A stretch of DNA of 6,756 bases from Clostridia bacterium (GTDB lineage Bacteria; Bacillota; Clostridia; Christensenellales; UBA1242). Made by a program: the position numbers and the translations under genes. The stretch covers positions 1 to 6,756 of the forward strand of contig JAFSXW010000088.1 in assembly GCA_017443885.1 (NCBI GenBank), read 5' to 3'. Shown one piece after another: positions 1 through 4,607 of this stretch. The notes beneath the pieces are model-generated. The model had not been told where the DNA came from, did no database searches, and saw only the letters and a list, made by a program, of their open reading frames with translations. The first letter of the stretch is position 1, and every line of letters begins with the position of its first letter.

Positions 1-74
1 CTCACTGGCTAGCAAGTACAAGGAGTACATGCGTCGCCAGACTCGCAATTGTTTCTTTCTTCTTCATAGAAAAC
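1..74 (-). repeat. Two-hairpin element, copy A (possible structured RNA)
   Basis: Read on the minus strand, this copy has a first hairpin (arms at 68-74 and 51-56) whose 11-nt loop is ATGAAGAAGAA, a linker containing GCGAG (41-50), and a second hairpin. The second hairpin is built from CTGGC/GCCAG (5-9 with 36-40), GCA/TGC (12-14 with 30-32) and GTAC/GTAC (16-19 with 25-28), around the minus-strand loop TCCTT. It matches the plus-strand copy at 323-392 without gaps. A 21-codon frame starting at 67 and stopping at 2-4 runs through it, but no ribosome binding site precedes it. The copy lies at the window edge, so its outer boundary is unknown. Structure and repetition are seen directly; an RNA function is inference. 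Confidence 0.6.
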
Positions 75-135
75 TAAAGGTTTTTAAAATGAAGAAAAAG
101 TTGGGAGAATTGCATATTGTTGCATAAATGCAGAA

Positions 136-164
136 ATTGTAATATTTTTCATAAACTATTGCAA
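136..164 (-). promoter_or_regulatory. Candidate divergent promoter, minus strand
   Basis: On the minus strand TTGCAA (164-159) is followed after 17 nt by TACAAT (141-136). This would start transcription near 130 and run leftward through copy A of the two-hairpin element and out of the window. The -35 box is only a 4/6 match to TTGACA, but the spacing is ideal. The same palindromic box serves the plus-strand promoter. Confidence 0.45.
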
Positions 165-187
165 TTTTAGATAAAAACTGCTAGAAT
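159..187 (+). promoter_or_regulatory. Candidate rplK-rplA promoter
   Basis: TTGCAA (159-164), a 17-nt spacer, then TAGAAT (182-187) predict a start near 194. That gives an unusually long leader of about 310 nt before rplK, containing the hairpins at 232-298, copy B of the two-hairpin element and the L1 site. I found no better promoter nearer rplK, although a further promoter upstream of the window could read through. Confidence 0.55.
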
Positions 188-231
188 ATGGCAGTAAAAG
201 TGCAAAACTTATAAAAATTTTGCATAAAATG

Positions 232-298
232 GCAGATTTTAATAAAAATGTATAAAATCTGCACATAAGTTTGGTAAAAATTTACGAATTTTTGCCAA
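232..298 (+). other. Two stable hairpins in the rplK leader
   Basis: Hairpin one is a perfect 9-bp stem, GCAGATTTT (232-240) with AAAATCTGC (254-262), around a 13-nt A-rich loop. Hairpin two has a 12-bp stem with one G-U pair (271-282 with 287-298) capped by TACG. Neither is followed by a clean U-tract, so they do not look like terminators. They would be transcribed from the promoter at 159-187. They could be leader RNA structure or operator-like palindromes; no function is assigned. Confidence 0.6.
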
Positions 299-322
299 GA
301 TTAATTTAATAAAAAGTTTCAA

Positions 323-392
323 GTTGCGATGAAGAAGAATGCAACAAAAGCGAGGCTAACTAAGATTGTACTCTTTGTACTATCAAGTTAGC
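323..392 (+). repeat. Two-hairpin element, copy B (possible structured RNA)
   Basis: The first hairpin pairs GTTGCG (323-328) with TGCAAC (340-345) and presents the loop ATGAAGAAGAA (329-339). A linker with GCGAG (350-354) leads to a second hairpin: GCTAACT/AGTTAGC (355-361 with 386-392), GAT/ATC (364-366 with 382-384), GTAC/GTAC (368-371 with 377-380), loop TCTTT. It is in the rplK leader, about 115 nt upstream of the gene and in the sense orientation. Compared with copy A, stem changes are compensated and loops are kept. There is no U-tract after it, so it is not a simple terminator. A 20-codon frame (329-391) overlaps it but lacks a ribosome binding site. Confidence 0.65.
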
Positions 393-440
393 AAGCTTGT
401 AGTTGACGCACTTATTCACACAAATTGAACTTTTTATATA

Positions 441-487
441 TTGTGGGAGGGGTAAATTTAAAAGCACTGCCCCAAATAAAACCACAC
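441..487 (+). promoter_or_regulatory. Ribosomal protein L1 binding site in the rplK-rplA leader
   Basis: TGTGG (442-446) pairs with CCACA (482-486), and GGGG (449-452) pairs with CCCC (470-473). Between the stems lies an asymmetric internal loop: GA on the 5' side and A-rich AAATAAAA on the 3' side. This GUGGGAGG...CC...CCACA layout is the known Firmicute-type mRNA mimic of the 23S rRNA L1 site, by which excess L1 represses translation of rplK-rplA. It ends only 7 nt before the rplK ribosome binding site, fitting that role. Assignment rests on recalled motif knowledge, not on a covariance-model search. Confidence 0.8.
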
Positions 488-505
488 AGGTTAAAGGAGA
501 GAAAA

Positions 506-937
506 ATGGCACCTGCAAAAAAAATTACCGCTGTTGTTAAGCTTCAACTTCCAGCAGGAAAAGCAACACCAGCACCACCAGTAGGTTCAATGCTTGGACC
601 TTATGGAATCAACTTGCCAGGCTTCGTTAAAGATTTTAACGACAAAACAGCTAGTCAAGTTGGATTTGTTATCCCAGTTGTGATGACAATTTATGCCGAC
701 CGCTCTTTCACCTTTGAACTTAAAACTCCACCAGCTGCAGTTTTAATTAAAAAGGCTTTAGGATTAGAAAGTGCAAGTGGCAAACCAAACAAAGAAAAAG
801 TCGGAAAACTAACCAAAGATCAAGTTCGTGAAATTGCACAAACTAAAATGCGTGATTTAAACGCTGCTAGTTTAGAATCTGCTATGAGCATGATCAAAGG
901 TACAGCACGCAGTATGGGCGTTACGGTGGAGGAATAA
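506..937 (+). CDS. rplK: 50S ribosomal protein L11
   Basis: L11 binds 23S rRNA helices 43-44 at the base of the L10-L12 stalk and takes part in GTPase factor function and the stringent response. The 143-residue product is the usual length. It has the N-terminal domain (about 1-70, with KLQLPAGKATPAPPVG), the proline linker KTPPAA, and the rRNA-binding C-terminal domain ending in ARSMGVTVE. I chose ATG 506 because AAGGAG (494-499) lies 6 nt upstream and family homology starts there. The frame is open back to 425, but that part overlaps the L1 leader. The loop usually written GPALGQHGVNI reads GSMLGPYGINL here, a modest departure close to the thiopeptide-binding cleft. First gene of the rplK-rplA operon. 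Confidence 0.97.
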   Translation: MAPAKKITAVVKLQLPAGKATPAPPVGSMLGPYGINLPGFVKDFNDKTASQVGFVIPVVMTIYADRSFTFELKTPPAAVLIKKALGLESASGKPNKEKVGKLTKDQVREIAQTKMRDLNAASLESAMSMIKGTARSMGVTVEE

Positions 938-939
938 TT

Positions 940-1626
940 ATGAAACACGGAAAGATTTATAACGCAAATGCCCAAAAAATTGAAAAGAATAAAATTTATG
1001 AAACACATGATGCTTTAAATTTAGCTATTGAAACTGCTGGCGCAAAATTTGATGAAACAATTGAAGCACACATTAAACTTGGTGTTGATCCTAAAAATGC
1101 AGATCAACAAGTTCGTGGAAGCGTTGTTCTTCCAAACGGAACTGGTAAGTCTTTAAAAGTTTTAGTTATTGCAAAAGGCGATAAGGCAGAAGATGCTAAA
1201 AAAGCTGGCGCAGATTTCGTTGGCGCAGAAGAGATGATTGATAAAATCACTCGCGAAAACTGGCTTGGTTTTGATGCATGCATCACCACTCCAGATATGA
1301 TGGGCTTAGTTGGTAGAATTGCAAGAATTCTTGGACCTCGTGGCCTTATGCCAAACCCAAAAAGCGGAACTGTTACACCAGATGTAGCAAAAGCTATTAA
1401 AGATATTAAAGCTGGTAAAGTTGAATACAGACTTGATAAATTTGGAATCATTCACTGCTCTATTGGTAAAAAGAGCTTTGGCGTTGAAAAACTTGAAGAG
1501 AACTACAACACTCTTTTAGATGCAATTGTTAAGGCAAAACCACAAGCAGCAAAAGGAACATATTTAAAATCTATTAGCGTTGCTAGCACAATGGGCCCTG
1601 GAATTAAAACAACATACAGAGTTTAA
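940..1626 (+). CDS. rplA: 50S ribosomal protein L1
   Basis: L1 forms the mobile L1 stalk near the ribosomal E site, helping release deacylated tRNA, and in many bacteria represses its own operon by binding the rplK leader. The 228-residue length is typical. The family signature GPRGLMPNPKSGTVT is present around residue 130-145, in the second domain, and the C-terminus SISVASTMGPGIKTT is standard. The ribosome binding site GTGGAGG (926-932) overlaps the end of rplK, and only 2 nt separate the rplK stop from this ATG, so the pair is likely translationally coupled. A terminator follows directly. The L1 target site is present at 441-487, so autoregulation is likely. Confidence 0.97.
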   Translation: MKHGKIYNANAQKIEKNKIYETHDALNLAIETAGAKFDETIEAHIKLGVDPKNADQQVRGSVVLPNGTGKSLKVLVIAKGDKAEDAKKAGADFVGAEEMIDKITRENWLGFDACITTPDMMGLVGRIARILGPRGLMPNPKSGTVTPDVAKAIKDIKAGKVEYRLDKFGIIHCSIGKKSFGVEKLEENYNTLLDAIVKAKPQAAKGTYLKSISVASTMGPGIKTTYRV

Positions 1627-1635
1627 TAAAAGCAT

Positions 1636-1668
1636 AAAAACACCACTTTTTTAAGTGGTGTTTTTTTT
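1636..1668 (+). terminator. Intrinsic terminator after rplA
   Basis: CACCACTT (1641-1648) and AAGTGGTG (1653-1660) form an 8-bp stem with a TTTT loop, extended by five A-T pairs, and run into eight T residues (1661-1668). It sits about 10 nt after the rplA stop and closes the rplK-rplA operon. This makes the downstream unknown gene a separate unit. Confidence 0.93.
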
Positions 1669-1687
1669 ATAAAATTTTTAAATAGTG

Positions 1688-1716
1688 TTGATATTTGTTG
1701 ATTTTTGTTATAAACT
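1688..1716 (+). promoter_or_regulatory. Weak candidate promoter for the gene at 1755
   Basis: TTGATA (1688-1693) lies 17 nt before TAAACT (1711-1716) and 15 nt before the better hexamer TATAAA (1709-1714). The stretch is very AT-rich, so the exact -10 is uncertain. Some promoter is expected here because a strong terminator lies just upstream. Confidence 0.4.
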
Positions 1717-1754
1717 ATATAGGCAAATTAATTTTCGGAGGATAAAATAAAGAA

Positions 1755-2369
1755 ATGCAAAAATTACCATTAAAACAAGCGTTAACAGAATTTAATCATT
1801 TACAAGCTGGAGCATCTAAAAAAAGTTATCCAAACACTAGAAAATCTTTATATACCTATTATGAGCATAATAAATATACTGTTAGGCCTGTTAATGAAAT
1901 GTTTAATTTTAAACATAGCGTTGTAAAAAGTAAAAACAGCGGGAAAGCCCTTGCTTATATTGAGGTTACACAAAGTCCGCTAAAAGATTACTGGAACTAT
2001 AAATTTAGCCATAGAAGAAGAGAAATTAATTATCCAGATTTGCTTTATAGAAATCCAGAATATGAAGCATGGGAAGATGTTATTATAAAAAATGGAACTT
2101 ATGTTGAGATGCTTTCTGCTGCAACATGTTTGGGGACGGATCCTGTGAAACTATTTACAGCCGCATATAATAGAGCTCTTCAACTTGAAAGAAAGGAAGA
2201 CAAGATTAAAGAAGATTTTAAAAAATATTTTAAAACAAGATCAGATGAAGAACTTGAGTTTGTGGAAATGTTCTATCCAACATATAAAATTTACGAAAAC
2301 AAAATGAATATTATAAAAGAGCAAATTATAAATAGCACATTTAATAAAGAAACCGCACAAGAAAAATAG
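1755..2369 (+). CDS. Hypothetical protein, no recognised family
   Basis: I do not recognise this 204-residue protein. It has no signal peptide or membrane segment, so it is probably cytoplasmic. The first 60 residues are rich in Lys, Tyr and Asn. The centre is aromatic and basic (WNYKFSHRRREINYPDLLYR, then NPEYEAWEDV), and the last 65 residues are highly charged (KEDKIKEDFKKYF) and likely helical, possibly coiled coil. The GGAGG site (1737-1741) is 13 nt before ATG 1755, longer than usual; no earlier in-frame start exists because a stop lies at 1743. Arg is mostly AGA here, unlike the CGT-using ribosomal genes, which may only reflect lower expression. It is a single gene between the two ribosomal operons, where rplA and rplJ are often adjacent. 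A real gene is likely given its length, ribosome binding site and intact flanks. Confidence 0.8.
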   Translation: MQKLPLKQALTEFNHLQAGASKKSYPNTRKSLYTYYEHNKYTVRPVNEMFNFKHSVVKSKNSGKALAYIEVTQSPLKDYWNYKFSHRRREINYPDLLYRNPEYEAWEDVIIKNGTYVEMLSAATCLGTDPVKLFTAAYNRALQLERKEDKIKEDFKKYFKTRSDEELEFVEMFYPTYKIYENKMNIIKEQIINSTFNKETAQEK

Positions 2370-2377
2370 CAAAACCC

Positions 2378-2406
2378 TTGACAAAGGCTAAATAAAGGTG
2401 TATTAT
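2378..2406 (+). promoter_or_regulatory. rplJ-rplL promoter
   Basis: A perfect TTGACA (2378-2383), a 17-nt spacer and TATTAT (2401-2406, 5/6 match) form the best promoter in the window. It begins 9 nt after the stop of the upstream gene and predicts a start near 2413, just ahead of the L10 leader. Such strength fits a ribosomal protein operon. Confidence 0.88.
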
Positions 2407-2429
2407 AACTGTGTAATTAAATATTAAAT

Positions 2430-2549
2430 TCGGAATCAGCCAAAGACAGCAAGTGGACTTTTAAAATTTCCTTAATATCTTGCCGAGGTGAACATAAAAG
2501 TGAGTTTTTATTACCCTTATGTTTTTGACTGAACATAAGGGTTTTTTAT
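2430..2549 (+). promoter_or_regulatory. L10 leader (autoregulatory rplJ-rplL mRNA leader)
   Basis: The conserved parts of the ribosomal L10 leader are visible: AAAGACAGCAAGTGG (2442-2456) on one side and CTTGCCGAGGTGAA (2479-2492) on the other, joined by the helix GCAAG/CTTGC (2449-2453 with 2479-2483). In this family the L10-(L12)4 complex binds the kinked helix, which mimics its 23S rRNA site, and lowers expression of rplJ-rplL. The leader ends in a terminator hairpin (2513-2549), so control here is probably transcription attenuation. TGAACATAA occurs both upstream (2489-2497) and in the terminator 3' arm (2530-2538), giving a possible antiterminator. Confidence 0.92.
2513..2549 (+). terminator. 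Attenuator terminator of the L10 leader
   Basis: ACCCTTATGTT (2513-2523) and AACATAAGGGT (2532-2542) form a perfect 11-bp stem with an 8-nt loop, followed by a T-tract from 2542. It lies about 40 nt before rplJ, inside the transcript, so it must be bypassed for expression. The 5' arm can instead pair with AACATAA at 2491-2497. Confidence 0.9.
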
Positions 2550-2589
2550 TTGTTACCTTTCACACTTAAAATAAAAGGGAGGAAACATA

Positions 2590-3078
2590 ATGTCAGCAAA
2601 TTTTGAAAACAAAAAACTTGTGGTTGAAGAAATTGTTAGCCACGCAAAAGATGCTAAGGCAATTGTGCTTGTAGACTATAAAGGTTTAACTGTTGCTCAA
2701 GTTACTGAACTTAGAAACAACTTCCGTGAAAACGGTTGCGTTTATAAGGTTTATAAAAACAGGCTTCTTAAACGCGCTTTCGAAAGTTTAGGAATTAACT
2801 TCGACGCTGGCCTTTTAGAAGGAACTACTGCAGTGGCATTCAGTAATACTGATGCTGTTGCACCTGCCAAGATTGCAGTTGATGGGGAGAATAAATATAA
2901 AGTTATAAAAGTTAAAGCTGGATATGCAGAAGGCAAACTTTATAACGAAACAGAAATTAAAGCACTTGCTGCTATCCCTTCAAAAGAAGTTTTGGTTGCA
3001 CAATTACTTGGTATGCTAACTAGTCCTATGCGTTCACTTGCAGTTGCTGTTAGTGAAATTGCAAAAAAGAATGCATAA
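2590..3078 (+). CDS. rplJ: 50S ribosomal protein L10
   Basis: L10 anchors dimers of L7/L12 to the large subunit and forms the stalk base together with L11. The 162-residue product is slightly short but normal for the family. Recognisable parts are AIVLVDYKGLTVAQVTELR near residue 24-42, YKVYKNRLLKRAFE, LLEGTTAVAFS, and the C-terminal helix LLGMLTSPMRSLAVAVSEIA, which is the L7/L12 docking region. The start is supported by GGGAGG (2577-2582), 7 nt upstream of the ATG. It is the first gene of an operon with rplL, and its product with L12 is the expected repressor acting on the leader at 2430-2549. Confidence 0.96.
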   Translation: MSANFENKKLVVEEIVSHAKDAKAIVLVDYKGLTVAQVTELRNNFRENGCVYKVYKNRLLKRAFESLGINFDAGLLEGTTAVAFSNTDAVAPAKIAVDGENKYKVIKVKAGYAEGKLYNETEIKALAAIPSKEVLVAQLLGMLTSPMRSLAVAVSEIAKKNA

Positions 3079-3116
3079 CAAAAATTAAAATATTAAAAAT
3101 TAAGGAGAAAAATAAA

Positions 3117-3494
3117 ATGGCAGATATTAAAAAAATGTTAGAAGAAATTAAAGGCATGACAGTTGTTGAACTTAACGACCTTGTTCATGCAATTGAAGAA
3201 GAATTTGGCGTTAGCGCTGCAGCTATGGCTGTTGCTGCTCCTGCAGCAGGTGCTAATGCAGCTGCACCAGCAGAAGAAGAAAAAACTGAATTCACAGTTG
3301 TATTAAAAGAAGCTGGAGCAAACAAAATTGGCGTTATTAAAGTTGTTCGTGAAATCACAGGCCTTGGCCTTGCTGAATCTAAAGCTCTTGTTGATAATGC
3401 TCCAAGCAACATTAAAGAAAATGTTAGCAAAGATGCAGCTAATGAAATGGTTGCTAAATTTAAAGAAGCCGGCGCAACTGCTGAACTTAAATAA
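3117..3494 (+). CDS. rplL: 50S ribosomal protein L7/L12
   Basis: L7/L12 is the multi-copy flexible stalk protein that recruits translational GTPases. The 125-residue length is typical. It has the N-terminal dimerisation region (about 1-33), an Ala/Pro-rich hinge (about 36-52) and the globular C-terminal domain with KIGVIKVVREITGLGLAESK, whose Lys residues contact EF-Tu and EF-G in characterised homologues. AAGGAGA (3102-3108) lies 8 nt before the ATG. A 38-nt gap separates it from rplJ, and the extra, strong ribosome binding site fits the higher copy number of this protein. No promoter is evident in the gap. The operon ends at the terminator at 3569. Confidence 0.97.
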   Translation: MADIKKMLEEIKGMTVVELNDLVHAIEEEFGVSAAAMAVAAPAAGANAAAPAEEEKTEFTVVLKEAGANKIGVIKVVREITGLGLAESKALVDNAPSNIKENVSKDAANEMVAKFKEAGATAELK

Positions 3495-3562
3495 GCAAAC
3501 AAACTATAAAAAAGCAATTTAAATAAGTGTGAAAAAATTTTTATTTAGCGCAAATACGCGCA

Positions 3563-3627
3563 GAAAAACGAGCCTCGCATGAGATGGGATACAAAGCGTA
3601 TCTATTAGTGTGGCTCGTTTTTTATTT
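3563..3627. terminator. Bidirectional terminator between rplL and the DUF1540 gene
   Basis: CGAGCC (3569-3574) pairs with GGCTCG (3612-3617), and an apical stem GGATAC/GTATCT (3586-3591 with 3597-3602) closes the loop AAAGC. On the plus strand a T6 run then TATTT follows (3618 on). On the minus strand the AAAAA at 3564-3568 reads as T5. The two genes converge on it, so it can stop both transcripts. The middle of the arm is imperfectly paired. Confidence 0.85.
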
Positions 3628-3648
3628 AGTCAAGAATAACAAAGAAGG

Positions 3649-4002
3649 TTATTTAGGAAGATAAGTTGAACAGCACGGATAAATATCATTTTTTATGTTT
3701 TTATCTGTGTTTTTAATTAAATTTTGTTTAATTTTGCAGTTTTTTATATTTTCATTAATAACTGTTATGCCATTTGCTGTGCAAATTCCATCACTATTAA
3801 ACAAGCAAGTTGCCTCACATCTTGCTATTGTGTTGTGGCGAATAAGCGATTGAGGAATTCTATCTTCTTCGTGCTTATGGGGGTTTAAAGAATTTTCAAA
3901 GGTGGAGCAAGTTGTTTTGCTATCTATATCTATGCCTTTTGCATGACAATTACATGATTTATTATATCTGCAATTTTCTTTAAAACATTTTAAATCTACC
4001 AT
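3649..4002 (-). CDS. DUF1540-type cysteine-rich protein with two tandem motifs
   Basis: The 117-residue protein contains two copies of a cysteine motif resembling the DUF1540 domain found in Clostridia and relatives. Copy one is C6-x4-C11-x2-N14-x4-C19-x-A-x-G-I with C32-S-T-F. Copy two is C62-x3-C66-x2-N69-x4-C74-x-A-x-G-I with C111-S-T-Y. Extra cysteines at 17, 89 and 110 are outside the repeat. Spaced Cys pairs suggest metal binding, but the family has no established function and none is claimed. It has no signal peptide or membrane helix. TAAAGG (4018-4013) lies about 10 nt upstream of the start. A single-gene unit, divergent from rplI and convergent with rplL. Confidence 0.85.
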   Translation of the reverse strand: MVDLKCFKENCRYNKSCNCHAKGIDIDSKTTCSTFENSLNPHKHEEDRIPQSLIRHNTIARCEATCLFNSDGICTANGITVINENIKNCKIKQNLIKNTDKNIKNDIYPCCSTYLPK

Positions 4003-4034
4003 TTAAAACATGCCTTTATATAATAATATTTAAA

Positions 4035-4064
4035 ATTATAAACAAAAACAAAAAGACTATTCAA
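4035..4064 (-). promoter_or_regulatory. Promoter of the DUF1540 gene
   Basis: On the minus strand TTGAAT (4064-4059), an 18-nt spacer and a perfect TATAAT (4040-4035) predict a start near 4028, about 25 nt before the start codon. Its -35 box is 3 bp from the -35 box of the rplI promoter. Confidence 0.75.
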
Positions 4065-4067
4065 AAG

Positions 4068-4097
4068 TTGACAAGATTAGATTAAATAATGTAAACT
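4068..4097 (+). promoter_or_regulatory. rplI promoter
   Basis: A perfect TTGACA (4068-4073) is followed after 18 nt by TAAACT (4092-4097, 4/6 match). It predicts a start near 4103, which leaves a leader of only about 15 nt that is little more than the ribosome binding site AAAGGAG (4104-4110). The -10 choice is the uncertain part. Confidence 0.65.
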
Positions 4098-4117
4098 TTA
4101 TTAAAAGGAGCATTTTT

Positions 4118-4561
4118 ATGAAAGTTATTTTACTTAAAGATGTGAAAGCCCAAGGCAGAAAGGGCGATGTTATTAATGTTAGTGATGGCTACGCAAATAA
4201 TTTTCTTTTAAAAAATAATTTGGCTGTGCCTGCAAATACGGCGAATGTTAATGCAAACAACAAACAAAAAGCAGAAGAAGCAAAGCTTAAGGCAGAGCAA
4301 AAAGCTGCTGCTGAAGAACTTGCTAAAGTGATAAATAAAACAGAAATTGAAATAAAGGCCACACTAGGAGCTGGTGGAAAATTATTTGGCTCGGTTACAA
4401 ATAAAGAAATTGAAGCAGAATTAAAAAAAGCCAGTATTGATGTTGATAAAAAACAAATAGTTTTAGACGCCCCAATAAAAAACCCGGGAAAATATGTGGT
4501 TAGTGTTAAACTTTACCCTCAGGTTGTGGCAAAACTAAAAGTGTGCGTTTCTGGCAAGTAA
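4118..4561 (+). CDS. rplI: 50S ribosomal protein L9
   Basis: L9 binds domain V of 23S rRNA near the L1 stalk and reaches out from the ribosome, helping keep frame. The 147-residue length is standard. The N-terminal rRNA-binding domain carries the family signature MKVILLKDVKAQGRKGDVIN then VSDGYANNFLL. A long charged connecting helix (about 41-75, KQKAEEAKLKAEQKAAAEEL) leads to the C-terminal domain with GAGGKLFGSVT. AAAGGAG (4104-4110) is 7 nt before the ATG. In many Firmicutes rplI sits with dnaB or a GdpP-type phosphodiesterase gene; here neither is adjacent. There is no terminator before the membrane protein gene at 4608, so read-through into it is likely. Confidence 0.97.
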   Translation: MKVILLKDVKAQGRKGDVINVSDGYANNFLLKNNLAVPANTANVNANNKQKAEEAKLKAEQKAAAEELAKVINKTEIEIKATLGAGGKLFGSVTNKEIEAELKKASIDVDKKQIVLDAPIKNPGKYVVSVKLYPQVVAKLKVCVSGK

Positions 4562-4579
4562 CTATAAATTAAAGGTTTA

Positions 4580-4598
4580 GCTTCACTATGTGTGAGGC
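4580..4598 (+). promoter_or_regulatory. Hairpin covering the ribosome binding site of the gene at 4608
   Basis: GCTTCAC (4580-4586) pairs with GTGAGGC (4592-4598) around TATGT, with one G-U pair. The 3' arm contains the only plausible ribosome binding site, GTGAGG, about 10 nt before ATG 4608. The fold would reduce translation of the membrane protein relative to rplI. There is no U-tract, so it is not a terminator. Structure seen; effect inferred. Confidence 0.45.
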
Positions 4599-4607
4599 AT
4601 AAATAAT

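Noticed and set aside
2..127. Open plus-strand frame at the left edge
   Set aside because: Its translation resembles no protein expected before rplK (such as NusG), and the region is better explained by copy A of the hairpin element and the minus-strand promoter.
323..392. Integron attC site, CRISPR repeat or T-box reading of the hairpin element
   Set aside because: It lacks attC core boxes in the right form, there are only two inverted copies with no spacer array, and there is no T-box sequence or antiterminator with a U-tract.
1..395. MITE or insertion sequence with 70-bp terminal inverted repeats
   Set aside because: No target-site duplication or transposase is visible, the copies are diverged but stem-compensated, and the outer end of copy A is cut off. 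Not excluded, only less supported.
403..440. TTGACG (403-408) plus TATATA (435-440) as an rplK-proximal promoter
   Set aside because: The 26-nt spacing is too long, no good -10 lies at 16-18 nt, and a start from TATATA would fall inside the L1 site.
425..505. In-frame N-terminal extension of rplK (27 extra residues)
   Set aside because: It overlaps the L1 binding site and the rplK ribosome binding site, has no ribosome binding site of its own, and L11 family homology starts at the ATG at 506.
1104..1451. Minus-strand frame inside rplA, with similar antisense frames in rplK, rplJ, rplL and the ligase gene
   Set aside because: They are shadows of well-identified genes and have no ribosome binding site or recognisable product.
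4588..4602. Four-codon frame just before the ligase-like gene
   Set aside because: Too short, with only a distant AAAGG upstream; the hairpin around the ribosome binding site explains the stretch better.
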